A stretch of DNA of 64,000 nucleotides from Saccopteryx bilineata (Eukaryota; Chordata; Mammalia; Chiroptera; Emballonuridae), in contig NC_089494.1 of NCBI RefSeq assembly GCF_036850765.1, forward strand, positions 227,992,779-228,056,778. Reading direction: 5' to 3'. A model generated the notes under the pieces. The model was not told where the DNA came from and made no database searches. It saw only the letters and a list, made by a program, of their open reading frames with translations. Shown one piece after another: positions 1 through 11,861 of this stretch. Made by a program: the position numbers and the translations under genes. How positions within the stretch are numbered: position 1 is the first letter of the stretch; every line of letters starts with the position of its first letter.

Positions 1-577
1 TGAAGGTTTTCATTATGTGCTTCCTACTTTATATCATGTTCTAGACTCCAAAGGCTCTCTTCTTCCTATGAAACTCATAATCTGTCTGTAAGTGAAAGAA
101 GAATACCAACCAGACATGTCTTGACCCAGTGAAGTGATTTGCATAGGTTGTAGTATCTGCTAAGATAGGCCTTTGTGGCCCAGTACCCAAAAAGTAGTTT
201 ACATTGTTTAAATATGCTGGTATTAAAGCATATGGTTTTGTCTAGTTTTGTTCTTTAATCAGAGCACAAATTGTGAACTGAAGAAACATGAAGAAATTTT
301 AGGCATTTTAGGTAGAAATGTCAAAAATCTATAAAACGAGAAAAATTGCTGTAGAAGTCTAAGGAAATTAAAAATGGATTGCAAAGGAGGCGGTCTCAAG
401 TGTTAAAAGAACAACCCTGCATTATGGAGATGGAAAATGAGTATTTCTGTTAAAAGTTATTTACTTCAGCAAAATAAAAGTCTAAATCATTAGTTCTTTA
501 ATATTGAATGACCTGGGCAAGAAGTATAAATTGCAGAGGCATTCTCCTGTCAGTGGGAAATATGAAATTTATTTTTT
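1..577. other. AT-rich unique sequence, no gene
   Basis: I see no repeat family, exon or long reading frame here. The stretch is AT-rich and ends at the target-site duplication of the first SINE. Confidence 0.5.
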
Positions 578-591
578 AAAATCTGAAAAGG

Positions 592-940
592 GCCTGACCA
601 GGCAGTGGCGCAGTGGATAGAACGTCGGACTGGGATGTGGAAGACCCAGGTTTGAGACCCTGAGGTCACCAGCTTGAGCACGGGCTCATCTGGTTTGAGC
701 AAAAGCCCACCAGCTTGAACCCAAGGTCGCTGGCTCCAGCAAGGGGTTACTCAGTCTGCTGAAGGCCCACGGTCAAGGCACATATGAGAAAGCAATCAAT
801 GAACAACTAAGGTGTTGCAACGCACAATGAAAAACTAATGATTGATGCTTCTCATCTCTCTCCATTCCTGTCTGTCTGTCCCTGTCTCTATCCCTCTCTC
901 TGACTTACTCTCTGTCTGTAAAAAAAAAAAAAAAAAAAAA
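592..940 (+). mobile_element. Type A (Rhin-like) tRNA-derived SINE
   Basis: The head reads GCCTGACCAGGCAGTGGCGC, followed by a pol III A box (TGGCGCAGTGG, 606-616) and a slightly decayed B box (GGTTTGAGACC, 649-659). A body shared with the other type A copies follows, then a CT-rich stretch and a pure A tail. A perfect 14-bp target duplication (AAAATCTGAAAAGG) lies at 578-591 and 941-954. It is therefore a complete L1-mobilised insertion, and a fairly young one. Confidence 0.9.
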
Positions 941-1112
941 AAAATCTGAAAAGGAAGTCCTTGCTATAATTACAGTGTTCTTTCAGTAGATTTTTTTTCC
1001 CAGGAGATGCTTGTCAACTACTGTGCTTTATGGATAAAATCCAAAGTTTCAGACTAAATGTGTTAATTTTTGTCTTATGTCCCCAAATTTTGAGTGGTTT
1101 TTTTTCTATAAT

Positions 1113-1482
1113 TTTTTCTTTTTTTTTTTTAATTCAGTGAGAGAAGGGAAGGCAGAGAGATGGACTCTACATGTGCCCTGACCAGGATCCTTTGGGCAAA
1201 CCCACTAGAGGGCAATATTTTGTCCATCTGGGTGTTGCTCCATTGCTCAGCAACCAGGCTCTTCTTAGCATCTGAGAAGGCACCCATGGAGCCATCAGCA
1301 CCTGGGGCCAGCTTTCTCTAATTGAGCCATGGCTGCCAGAGGGGAAGAGAGAGAGAGAAATGAGAACAGGACAGATGGAGAAGCAGATGGTTGCTTCTCC
1401 TGTGTGCTCTGACTGGGAATCAAACTTGGGACATCCATAGGCCGGGCTGATGCTCTACCATGGAGTCAACTGGCCAGGGCTT
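1113..1482 (-). mobile_element. Type B (long VES-like) SINE, old copy, reversed
   Basis: Read on the minus strand it starts GCCCTGGCCAGTTGACTCCA and ends in a poly-A tail (the T run near 1120). The body carries the type B segments for CATCTGCTTCTCC and for the GGGCAAACCCACTAGAGGGC block. A weak 7-bp duplication (CTATAAT, about 1106-1112 and 1484-1490) flanks it. It is diverged from the GC-rich copies elsewhere, so it is older. A CTCF-core-like 12-mer lies at 1202-1213. Confidence 0.8.
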
Positions 1483-1753
1483 CCTATAATAGCTTTAATG
1501 CTTTTACAGTTAATAATCTCCAGCTTAAAGACTAAAATTGAAAAATATAGTGATGAATTTCTATTTTCAATCTGATACTCCTGATTGTATTTGTTAGTGG
1601 TTTCTATATTAATGATAGCATATCATTGTAAAGTTAATGAGGAAAACAGCTAAAAATTAATTATAGGTGAAACTGTGAAAAACAAAATATTTTTAGGCTA
1701 TATACTGAGAGCTTTTTTCCCCCCCAAATTAGAAATACCTATTGAAACTTACT

Positions 1754-1935
1754 AGAAAATTAAATATTGACATACTATATATGTATTTTTTATTTCTTAC
1801 TGATTTTAGTGAGAGAGGAAGGGAGGGAGAGAGACAGGAACATCAATCTCCTTCAAGTGCCCTGACTGAGGAATCAAACTGGCAACCAGTGCGCTTCGGG
1901 ATGATGCTCGCACCAAGTGAGCTTTCCTGCCAGGG
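1754..1935 (-). mobile_element. Type C (short VES-like) SINE, reversed
   Basis: A short tRNA-derived element. Its minus-strand body ends with the reversed ATTTTAG/GAGAGAGG tail and begins at the CCAGGG motif near 1930. An 11-bp repeat TGAAACTTACT at 1743-1753 and 1936-1946 fits a target-site duplication. The AT-rich stretch at 1754-1795 would be the decayed tail. It is old and diverged. Confidence 0.65.
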
Positions 1936-2072
1936 TGAAACTTACTTTTAAATTACTTTAAACTTTAAAATTTTTTACACTTGGAAACACTGTTCTGAAG
2001 AGAAGGCAAACTTGTTCATGTACATAAAACAAGCAGTGTTGTTTTATTCTGAGCATCAAACATGTAGCTGAC

Positions 2073-2119
2073 TTTTTTTTTTTTTAATTTTATTTATTCA
2101 TTTTAGAGAGGAGGGGGGG

Positions 2120-2153
<34 letters not shown>

Positions 2154-2292
2154 AGAGAGAGAGAGACAGGGGGGAGGAGCTGGAAGCATCAACTCCCATA
2201 TGTGCCTTGACCAGGCAAGCCCAGGGTTTTGAACCGGCGACCTCAGCATTTCCAGGTCGACACTTTATCCACTGCGCCACCACAGGTCAGGC
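2073..2292 (-). mobile_element. Type D tRNA-derived SINE, reversed
   Basis: On the minus strand the head reads GCCTGACCTGTGGTGGCGCA, then a B-box-like GGTTCAAAACCC. It continues to a (CT)n-rich segment (the GA run at 2108-2168) and an A-rich tail. A 10-bp duplication TGTAGCTGAC lies at 2063-2072 and 2293-2302. It shares the body plan of the copies at 14236, 46874 and 54015. Confidence 0.85.
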
Positions 2293-2534
2293 TGTAGCTG
2301 ACATTTTTATGAAATTGTTTCCCAAAGATAGGTGAAATTTTTAGTAATATTTATGAACTTTGAAAAAACAATTGTTGATAGTCTTTTCTTTGTAACATAC
2401 TGTGTGCTGGATGGTGATTTTGTAAAAGAATGGAAGTGTAAGAAATCAACCACTCTGTCCTGATTGACCAATGATCTGTGTATTGCATAGAGCAAAGATG
2501 CGTTAGGTAACGTATAAATGCTTGGCATGTTTTC

Positions 2535-2868
2535 TTTTTTTTTTCTTTCTTTCTTTTTTTTTTTTCAGAGAGAGGGATAGACAGGGACAGACAGACAGGA
2601 ATGGAGAGATGAGAAGCATCAATCATTAGTTTTTCATTGCGCATTGCAACACCTTAGTTGTTCATTGATTGCTTTCTCATATGTGCCTTGACCATGGGGC
2701 TACAGCAGACTGAGTAACCCCTTGCTCAAGCCAGCATGAGCCTGCGCTGGTGAGCTTTTGCTCAAACCAGATGAGCCTGCGCTCAAGTTGGTGACCTCGA
2801 GGTCTCGAACCTGGGTCCTTCCACATCCCAGTCTGATGCTCTATCCACTGCGCCACCGCCTGGTCAGG
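2535..2868 (-). mobile_element. Type A (Rhin-like) SINE, reversed
   Basis: The reversed head ends CTGCGCCACCGCCTGGTCAG. The tail is T-rich with CAGAGAGAGGGATAGACAGG. A perfect 14-bp duplication CTTGGCATGTTTTC flanks it at 2521-2534 and 2869-2882. The insertion is complete with little decay. Confidence 0.9.
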
Positions 2869-2882
2869 CTTGGCATGTTTTC

Positions 2883-5117
2883 AAATACTGTCAAAACCAT
2901 CAACTTTTAGGCTTCACCAGGAAAGAGCTTTGAAGAAAGTATGTGTGTAAGGAAGCACACTTTTCTAATTCTGTCAGCACTGGGTATTGCTCTTTAGCCA
3001 TGGCCATATCCATTTAAAAACAGGTGGAACCTCAGAGCTGGAAGCGACTCCACAGGTGTCAGTGGGGATGTGTATTAAAATCAAACAAGCATGGCTGTAA
3101 CCCCCACACCACTATAGTTGGAAAGAGAGGGAAGGAGAGCTTGTATATTTTGAAAAAATTTACCAATTATAGTAAGACATCCTACCTTTCCATTCTAACC
3201 TTATAATGACCTAGTGAGTTTGTCACTTGTCTACGCTCATAGATTATTGGTGACAGTGCCAGGACTAAAACTCCAGGCATGTCATAGACCACAAATGTGG
3301 GCTCTTTCCTGTGATAAGTAGTATAAATAGACTTTTCCCTTTTGCAAATTTAACAACTTAAAAAAATCCTAAGTTATCATTTGAAATCCAGAAAGTATTA
3401 ATCAAAATTGATATGCCTAGAACACCTAAAGACAAATTGTCTCCACAACTGATAAAATGTTAGCTCTGTGTACTACCCAGCCTGACAACTTGTGACAGAT
3501 CTTAAATGTTTATTGCTGGCCCGTCTTAAAACAGAATGGCTAGCAGCCCACAGCCCCCGAGTTAAACATTCTGCAGCCTAACTACACTGCTGGGTAGCCA
3601 ACTTCACATCAGATTAAACACATTCTCTTCATGATGAAAAGCTTGGAACCCAAAAACTTGATCTTGTTACCAAAAAATTCAAGGGGTGTGTTGTTTTGTA
3701 AATTTAAATTATGTTTTACTGATATCATCTGATTGTGATCATCAAATGTATTTCTTTTGGTAATGGTGAGATGGAAGAGAAATAGAAGACCAGGGGCTTT
3801 TGGTACTCAAAATAAAAAAAAGGACTCCCACAAGGTCAGACGCAGTTCAGCTTAAAGATGAACATTCATGAATTTTGTATTGAAAATACATTTCATTAAT
3901 GTTTTAAACTACAAATGCAGATCTACAAACACTGATTTGTGCATGTATGTTCTCATTGCATTTTCCAAACATTTAATGTAATGCTAACTATATTCTGTTT
4001 CCTCACCAGTGATTTCTCTTTTTAAGTATAAGCTATCTGAAATGTAGAGTAACATTAATCTCAGTAAGCTCTACTTTATCTATAGATCCATGCACATACA
4101 CTTCATGTAATGTTCCCTTATATAATAAATTATTTGGGATAATGAAGGGTACTCTGATCACCATTGCTTAGTTATGTAGTAAACCAGTTCTCCACAGACT
4201 TGCTATTTGAGTTCTCTATCCACAGGGATAGAAATTAACCATCTTGATACTGAGTGAGAATATAAAAATGTAATATTTGGTGATTAACATTGAATTGAGA
4301 TTAAGATATAACTATTCAATTCCAGCTAGCCATTCTTTCAAACATGAAGTTCTGTGAAGTTACACAACTTGAAAGGGTTGTTGAGGACATAGTGGCTGAC
4401 TAATGTAAAGAACTGAAATGTTGGAACTAAGAAGTTATGCTCAAGGGAGCTGGCTGTCCAACAGCTACCAGTTGAAGGTAACTGACATGCAGGTGCCTGA
4501 GAAATGACAGAGAAGGCCCTAGTTTTGGTTACTGCCATCAGTAATAATGACATAACTTTAGCCTATAATTGAATATGTTTTCTGGGAATAAAATCCTGTA
4601 TCCTATAAAGTGTGTTAACTATTTAGTTGCAGAAAGTTATGTCCAAAATTGTTTTTACTGACTGAAAGCCTTTTGACCGGAATATCTTATTTAAGAACTT
4701 GGAATGGGTCTCCTATGGAGGGGAAGTGCCAGTCAGGTTCACAGGGAAGTTTGGGGGAATGGCCCCTGCCTCAAAGCCACACAGCTCAGTCTCTGACACC
4801 TGGAGTGAAGCTGCCCAGGTCTCTGCAACCAGCCCAAGCCACTGACTCCTCAGCAGGATGTAAGCTCTGCAGGGTGAAATGAGAGGGAGCCCAGAGGGTG
4901 GGGCTATTGCTTTCCCTCAGGCTGATGCTTTACAGAGGGGAATGCTCCACCCAAGAAAGATGGTATCTGAGGTATTAGATCGGCACAGGGGTCCTGGGGG
5001 CTGTCCCTTCAGCTCTTTTCCCAAAGCCACAAACCCCAGACTCTCCACACTGGAGCCCAAGGTAGTAAAGGCTTTTATTGTTCTGAACCCTGATAGCAGG
5101 TCACATGACTAAGAATG
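2883..5117. other. Repeat-poor interval with one MIR remnant; no gene
   Basis: A decayed reversed MIR fragment (TGACAGTGCCAGGACTAAAAC and flanks) is visible at about 3190-3320. Positions 3320-4640 are AT-rich and unassigned. A GC-richer block at 4650-5110 has two open frames of 77 codons each, which look fortuitous. It may be an old LTR or other repeat that I cannot name. Confidence 0.4.
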
Positions 5118-5125
5118 ACTAAAAA

Positions 5126-5863
5126 TAAGGTGACCAACTTTTTTACAATTGAAAGGAGGACAAAAATAAATGGAAGAAAACGATATCATAAATAAAAGAA
5201 ACATTTTATATATTGCAACAATAATACACTATAATATGATAAATGCATAATAAAAACATTGTAATATTTTATATTGTAATTATGCTTACATGCCTATTAA
5301 TTTTTAATAATAATTGTAAAAAAAATTACTCATTTAGATACAAATACGTCACATTACATGCAATGGATCAACCGCATCGATTGAATACAGACATTTACAG
5401 ATTAGTCTTCCAATATCAAAAAGGAGGATATGTAGGAGGACACTTTTTTTCCCCCAAATTTTACAGAGACAGAGAGAGAGAGAGAGGGATAGACAAGGAC
5501 AGACAGACAGGAACAGAGAGATGAGAAGCATCAATCATTAGTTTTTCATTGCGCATTGCAACACCTTAATTGTTCATTGATTGCCTTCTCATTCGTGCCT
5601 TGACCGTGGGCCTTCAGCAGGCCGAGTAACCCCTTGCTCGAGCCAGCAACAATTGGGCTCAAGCTGGTGAGCTTTTGCTCAAACCAGATGAGCCCTCGCT
5701 CAAGCTGGTGACCTCGAGGTCTCAAACCTGGGTCTACCGCATCCCAGTCCGATGCTCTATCCACTACGCCACCGCCCGGTCAGGCAGAGGACACTTTTTG
5801 AAGGAGAATGTAACTTACAAAAGAAAGGACTATCCACCCTAAAGGAGGATGATTGGTCACCTT
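5126..5863. mobile_element. hAT-like non-autonomous DNA transposon, split by a SINE
   Basis: The ends are inverted: TAAGGTGACCAAC at the left and GATTGGTCACCTT at the right. They are flanked by an exact 8-bp repeat ACTAAAAA at 5118-5125 and 5864-5871, the duplication length of hAT elements. Removing the SINE at 5449-5786 and one copy of its duplication leaves about 390 bp, AT-rich and without a transposase frame. The frame of 93 codons at 5243-5524 runs into the SINE and is not meaningful. Confidence 0.75.
5449..5786 (-). mobile_element. Type A SINE nested in the hAT-like element
   Basis: Reversed Rhin-like copy, ending ACTACGCCACCGCCCGGTCA. A 13-bp duplication GAGGACACTTTTT at 5436-5448 and 5787-5799 consists of host-transposon sequence. 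This shows that the SINE landed in an already resident DNA transposon. Confidence 0.9.
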
Positions 5864-5884
5864 ACTAAAAAGAAATTAGAACCA

Positions 5885-7360
5885 CATAAAATAAAAAACC
5901 TACAGCACCTTATAAATATCCCAGTAAGAAGCAGAAAAAGTGTTTGACAAAATCCAACCTAAAATTCATATGAAAATGGAAGGAGCCCAGAATAGCCAAA
6001 AAATATCTTTGAGAAGGAATAAAGTTAGAGAAATTATATTTCATGGTCTCAAAATTTAGTACAAAGTTACAGTAATGAACGTGTGGTACTGGCAAAAGTA
6101 TAGATATATGTAGATCAAAGGCTAATATAAGAAGTACTGGATAGCCACATGCCAAAGAATGAATTTAGATCCTTATATCATACACAACAGTGAAAAATGA
6201 ATTATAGATACAAAACTTAAAACTTAGAAGTAAATTTTTATGACCTTAGAATCAGACTTTCTCAAAATAAAGACTTAGAAGATACCATTAGGAAAATGAA
6301 AGACAAGGCTCTGGCTGGTTGGCTCAGTAATAGAGCATTAGCCTGGCATGTGGAAGTCCTGGGTTCAATTCCCAGTCAGGGCACACAGGAGAAGAGACCA
6401 TCTGCTTCTCCACCCCCCCCCCCCCCACCTCCTCCTGCAGCCAGGGCTTGATTGTTTTGAGCGTGTTGGCCCCAGGTGCTGAGGATGGCCCTGGAGAGCC
6501 TCTGCCTGAAGTGCTAAAACTAGTTCAGATGTAAGCATGGTCCCAGATGGGCAGAACTTTGGCCCCAGGTGGGGGTTGCCAGGTGGATTCTGGTTGGGGC
6601 ACATGTGGGAGTCTATCTCCCCTCCTCTCACTTGGAAGAGAAGAAAAAAACCCAAAGACAAGCATCGACTGGGAGAATATTTCTAAATCACATATCTAAT
6701 AAAGGGATCTAAATAAATTTTATAATAGAGTAATAAAGTACTCTTGCAACTCAATAAAAATAATTTTAAAAAGTCCAAATTTAAACATGAGCAATGGATC
6801 TGAATATATAGTTCTCCAAAGTAATTTTACAAGTGGCCAATGAGCACATGGAAAACTCATCTTAATAATAAATGATGAAAAATATCATTAGCTATCAGAG
6901 AAACAACCCAAATGTTTTATCACCTGATGAATGGATAAGCCAAAAGTGGTATATCCATACCATACAATAGAATACTATAGAGTGATTAAAAGGAATGAAT
7001 TATTATTTCTTCATGCTTCAATGTGACTGAGCTTCAAAATGTTGTACTGAATAATGGACTCCATATTGTATGATTCCACTTATGTGAAATGTCCAGAATA
7101 GGTAAATCCATAGAGACAGAAAGTAGATTAGTGGTTGCCAGGTGATGGGGTGGGTTGGACTGGGAAGTGGGGAATGAGGACTAATTAGTACAGTATAAGG
7201 TTTCTTTTGGGGATAATGAAACGTTCCAGAATGAGGTAGTAGTGATGGCTGTAACAACTTTGTAAATTTACTCAAAACTATTGAATTGTACATGAAAAAT
7301 AAGTGAATTTTATATTTTTTAAATTATACCTCAATGAAGTTAAAAATAAAAACCCTTGTA
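5885..7360 (+). mobile_element. L1 3' portion (ORF2 end plus 3' UTR), decayed
   Basis: The first part (5940-6298) matches the L1 ORF2 terminal region: AAAATTCATATGAAAATGGA, the GTGGTACTGGCAAAA motif and ACCATTAGGAAAATGAA. After the SINE insertion it continues with the classic CACCTGATGAATGGATAAGC, the ATTCCACTTATGTGAAAT block and a 3' UTR ending near 7350. Many stops show it is a dead, ancient L1M-type copy. It has no 5' half here. Confidence 0.85.
6308..6653 (+). mobile_element. Type B SINE nested in L1
   Basis: The head is GCTCTGGCTGGTTGGCTCAG, with a B-box GGTTCAATTCC. The CCATCTGCTTCTCC segment is followed by a 14-C run (6413-6427), then a GAAGAGAAG-rich end and a short A tail. A 9-bp duplication AAAGACAAG lies at 6299-6307 and 6654-6662. 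It splits the L1 ORF2 remnant. Confidence 0.85.
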
Positions 7361-9354
7361 TAGGAACTCACAATGTTGAAAACTAGATACTTAAATAGTG
7401 TGTTAAAATCTGTTTAAAATGTGCTTTTCGGTGATGTTTAAAATTAATTGTATAATAGTTAAATCGCTTAAAACAAGAATAAAAGAAAAATGATTTTTGT
7501 TATTAAAAATTCAAAGTGTTGACAAGAGATAGAAAGTTAGTAGAAGTCCCGCCACGGAATAGCATTTTGGTTTCAGAATTTGAGTTTATTTTTATGTTTG
7601 TTTTGACAAAATGGTTGTTTTCCTTTCTTCAACAAGAGAAGGTTGAAGGCTTTAAACTTTTTGAATCTGCTAGATATAATTGTTAAAGGTTTAAAAACAA
7701 ATCCCATAGAAATAAAGAGAACATCAAATATAATTTAAACAACATAGACTTTGCTATAGCAAATCTGTTTAATTACAAAATTGCCTCTCAAAGATAGCTC
7801 TTTCTCAAAAACAAAAAGGGAAAACATTCTAAAAATTTATTATTTAAAAAAAATTATCATTTTAATGCCATTGTAAACATGTGTTTTCTTTGATCTCAGT
7901 TTTATTCTTAACAGTTTTAAAATAAGTGACTAGCTAATTCCTTTCCCTGAAACAAAAAGGAATCCAGTTCAATTTAAAAAAATTTTAAAAGCAGCCCTGT
8001 TAATAATATACTTTTATTCATAGGATTGTCTATTACATTTAAGTAGATAAAAGAAGTTGCCTCTTAATTATCTCACGTTATATGGCTTTATTTCTGTTAC
8101 TTCCAACAACTACATTTTTAGCTTTAAAGAATACTTTCATTGATTTCTTTTATGCATCTATTCAAAATTCAGAAGGCACAAAAGGGAGTAGTTGCTAATT
8201 TCCAAATGTATCCACAGAGTAATCATTCTATTGTGTTTTTGTGTTTTGCTTTATTAGTATTTATTTTTCTACTAGTTACCAAGGAGATTTATTGTTACAC
8301 TGTGCCTTCAAATCAGGTAAACAGTAGTTTGGAGTAACAGATGAAGACTTTCTCAAAAAAAAAAAAAAAAAAAAAATAGTTCCAAGAAATGACTGCTGTA
8401 ACCCAAAGACTCTTTGAACTTTTATTCCTGGGTGAAAAAAAAAATCCAGTTAATAAATTATCTTCCAATCTACAATTTTAGAAAATTCATCTGAAAACCA
8501 GTTGTCCACCCTCCTGGCTAATGCCGTACACTAAGTGATTAATATAGATGTGAGTGCAGGTAACAGAGCTAGAAGTTTGTTACCAATGAAATTGGAGGTG
8601 TTTGAATTGTTCTGCTTAATAGTCATACTTCAAATTGGTTTCATGAAGGAAGAGTTCAAAGAATGTGTGTTAAACTTGACTCATTCCCAGGCCTTGTGCC
8701 AAGTGCACAGGATACCAGGGAAATATCTCTCTTCTGAAGAGCTGAGACTGGAGGAATAAGCATGTAACATGGTCTGATAAGTGCTAACAAGGGAATTTCC
8801 TGGTGTAGTGGGGCTGCAAAGGAGCAATAACTTTTGTATTGAATGGAAAGGTCAGTGATTGGGTTGAAGGATCAGTTGACACAACGGACGTGTGCAAAAG
8901 CAGAGTATAAATATGTTGCATTCAAAAATGGGTTCTTTGTGACTGAAAAATAGGGCAAGATTGTCTGGCACGTAGTCATTAACAGTTAAATTAATGAATT
9001 ATGACAGAGCATAAAGATACAAAGCTAGAAAAGGGGGAAGGGACATGTGTAACATGCTGACATTTTAGCTCTAACCTGAAGTTATTAAAGAATTTTTAGA
9101 TGATGAGTGGCCTTTTGTCCTTGATAAAGCTTATTCTAACCCTGAAAAAAGTGAAATCAATAAACCCCCATGTTAATCTGTTTTAATCTGTAAAATTTAC
9201 AAGTCATAATTCCTTTTTAAAGAATCCACGATTTTAGCAATAAGACCAAATAATAGGTAAGATGGAAGGGATGGAGGTGTAGAAAAAATGGTTCTGACCT
9301 TTGTTTAACTGAACTGAAAGACTAGCCTTCTAACAATCCTGGATAATGAGTATC
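7361..9354. other. AT-rich unassigned sequence, no gene
   Basis: Low-complexity AT-rich DNA with a 20-plus A run near 8357-8378 that lacks a SINE body upstream. Short frames at 8140-8337 and 8535-8759 have no recognisable domain. The part at about 9015-9160 may be an old L2-like fragment, but I cannot assign it firmly. Confidence 0.4.
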
Positions 9355-9541
9355 TGAGACATTAGCAACGAATTTCTGGAGTCAAACCTGTTATCTAATT
9401 CTGGCTTTGCCATTTTCTACTGTGTAACCTTGGAAATGTTACTTAACTGCTTTGTGCCTGTTTTGTTATTTGTAAAATAGATTTATAATAGCAGCTGTTT
9501 CAAGAAGTAGTTGTGTTGGTTAAATGGCATAATGCATATAT
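9355..9541 (+). repeat. MIR SINE, 5' part
   Basis: The MIR core is readable: CTGTGTAACCTTGG, then ATGTTACTTAACTGCTTTGTGCC, TTTGTAAAATAG and TTAAATGGCATAATGCAT. The expected continuation is missing here and reappears at 10106, so the element is split. Confidence 0.8.
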
Positions 9542-10105
9542 TCTGGCCACACAAGCAGAGACCACTAAGAACACATTAGGAGTTGAACAAAATTGGGTTT
9601 ATTGCTTGTTGAAATTAGAGCGCACACAATGGGGAATGAGTGAGGGGTATTTACATCAGAAAAAGGCCTTTCTATAGGATTTGGGCTCACATTAGGTGAT
9701 TTGGAAGAATTCAAGGAAGCAAGAGTTTGCTCTGGATTTAGATTCTCTCGGGAAGTAGGGTAATTTTATCTCAATGGAGCTTGTCTAGAAGATGGGCAGA
9801 ACGAAGCAAAGTGGAAGACGATGTGACTGGGAAAGCGGGCGGCAGTTACTAACTATGTAGTGTCAGGTGGCAGAGGGGCATGTTTGATTTTTTGTGCTTT
9901 GTGCTGTGACTTTGTTTTTGTCTGTCCTTAGACACAGTCATGAAGAGGACTGGTCTATTTGTCTCCTTTCATAATGGCTACAGAGTGACCTTGCCTGAGG
10001 ATGGTGTTCTGTGAGATTTAAGTTTTTGTTCAACAGGAGAACACTGTGGTCTAGCTTATTATGGTAACGAGCCAATTTAAGGATGCCTGGGGCTGTTTTT
10101 CTTTT
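9542..10105. mobile_element. LTR-like insertion inside a MIR
   Basis: About 560 bp sits between the two halves of one MIR. The block contains a reversed poly-A-like motif (GGGTTTATTGCTTG, about 9595-9608) near its left end. Together with the size this suggests a reversed solo LTR. I could not find a clean target duplication or matching TG...CA ends, so the class is inferred. Confidence 0.4.
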
Positions 10106-10165
10106 TCTCATCACTTAACACAATGCCTGGCACGAAGTTAAAGCTTAAGAAATATTTCCTAAGGA
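10106..10165 (+). repeat. MIR SINE, 3' part
   Basis: CACTTAACACAATGCCTGGC followed by ACGAAGTTAAAGCTTAAGAA is the usual MIR tail (CTTAGAACAGTGCCTGGCAC and onward). It completes the copy that begins at 9355. Confidence 0.7.
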
Positions 10166-10524
10166 ATTGTGATATGGAACCCAATTCCGAAGTGCATTCT
10201 AACTTAGCATATCGGACACTTTGGTATATTTTTTAGATTAATGTAACAGTGCTGCTCTAACCTTATTGGCCAGCATCTTCTTACTCCTTTTCTATGTGTA
10301 TAGATTTTTCTTATTGTTTAGACTTTTGCTTTGAGTATTTTTATACTCAAAAAGAGGTAAATTGGAATGTTATACTTCTAACAAATTCTTTGAAAATTTT
10401 TACAAAAATATAACTAAAAGGCGATTTAAAAAATCTAATTATCCCAACATCTTCATTTGAGTTCAGAGTAACACTGTTCAACATTTATAATATGACTGAA
10501 CTTAAATATTTATTGTGTGTAGTT

Positions 10525-10665
10525 ACTTATGTCATGTCTGTTCCCTGCTACACCATGAAAGTCAGGTCCCTGATAGCCTTGCTGTTTTACCCTTAGCACT
10601 TACAGCCTGGCAAAGACTAGGTATTAAAGGAATGGATGTTGAATAACTAAAGGAGGAAGAGAAAA
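10525..10665 (+). repeat. L2 3' end fragment
   Basis: It reads TGTTCCCTGCTACACCATGA, then the CTTAGCACTTACAGCCTGGCA motif and GGTATTAAAGGAATGGATGT, ending at TTGAATAACTAA. This follows the L2 3' UTR order, with diverged sequence. Confidence 0.65.
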
Positions 10666-10699
10666 TAAATTGTGCTTGGAAAGTGGAACCGAAACTAAC

Positions 10700-10865
10700 A
10701 TTATATCAAGTGGTCACTCAATGCCAGGAACTGTCTCTGGCACATTACAAAGGTTATAAAGAAATCCTGGATGGAAGGGGTAGTATGTCTATTCCTGCAA
10801 GGGAAGCTTTGACATTAGTTAAGTAATTTGCTCTTCTAGGAAACGATAAAGCTTGTTCCCAGGTC
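10700..10865 (-). repeat. MIR SINE, reversed and decayed
   Basis: CTCAATGCCAGGAACTGTCTC is followed by a CATTACAAAGG segment, a TTAGTTAAGTAATTTGCTC segment and AGCTTGTTCCCAGG. This is the reversed MIR order. Confidence 0.6.
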
Positions 10866-11269
10866 TGTGTAGTACATCAACATTTAATAAACACTCAGCT
10901 TGTATAGCAGTGGGAATTCAACTTATCAAAGCCTGTCATTAACACTTGATACTTGGTAATTTCATCAGCTCCTTCATCTACTCTCCCTCTGTCATAGCCA
11001 CTTGGGAGCCGCAAGTTTTAAACACAGCTACCCCCTACTCTGGGCTTACACCTCACAGCTGAGTGGAGTTAAAGAAGAACCTACAACCAGTGCTAATTTC
11101 AGTTTTAGTTCATTACCACCTGTTGTCAAATAGGTCCTATCCAAAGGTCTTAACTATGCATATATACTCCACAAATATGTTTGTTCTTTTACTCTCCAAA
11201 ATTGCTTTGTCGTACCTTCACTTCTCTCTTAACATTTTCAGCATCTTTTCTCACTACTGGATCTCTCTG

Positions 11270-11860
11270 TTAGCATACAAACATTCTCTTTTCTCCCATC
11301 TTTAAAAAAATAAAACCCTCCTTGGACCTCGCATCCCCTTCTGCTACACCTTACGCCTCACAGAAAGCTGCTCACAGTCGTCTTCACGCTCCAGCTTGCC
11401 TCCACTGACCCCGCCTCAGCTTTGGTTATCCCCTCCCTGAAACTGCTCACGTCAAGGTTACCAGACACCTCCACTTTGCCAGATCAGTAGGCACTTTCTG
11501 TGTTGCTCCAAAGCATTTACTCAGATGACCATTTGTCTTCACGTATTTCTTTTCTTGGCTTCTCCAACAGCAGGCTCTTCTAGTTTCTTCCTCCTCCTTC
11601 CCCGTAATCTGAGATGTTCGAGTTCTCCAGGGCTCAAGTCTAGGGCTCCAGCTCTTCTCCTTTTCTACCCAATTTCATCTAATCCGCGGTTCAGATACTG
11701 TCTATATGCAGATTTGTATTGTCAGTTCTGACCTTTCCATTGAGCAATAACTTTAGATATCTCGATGCCAATTTATCACTTCTCTACCTGAGTAACCAAT
11801 AGGCATTTCACACTTAAAGTGATCAAAGCAGGCTGCTTGGTTTGCTCCCTGTGAAAACCG
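11270..11860 (+). repeat. L2 LINE, ORF2 (reverse transcriptase) remnant, upstream segment
   Basis: Several L2 ORF2 landmarks appear in order. They are a GAAACTGCTCACGTCAAGGT block, the CCAGGGCTCAAGTCTAGGGC region, the CTATATGCAGATTTGTATTG motif (the YADDT-like catalytic area, decayed) and CCAATAGGCATTTCACACTT. All frames are broken. The copy continues after the SINE, giving one of the longer L2 relics in the window. Confidence 0.75.
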
Positions 11861-11861
11861 T

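Noticed and set aside
8340..8380. SINE or processed pseudogene tail at the long A run
   Set aside because: No tRNA head, gene-like body or duplication was found upstream.
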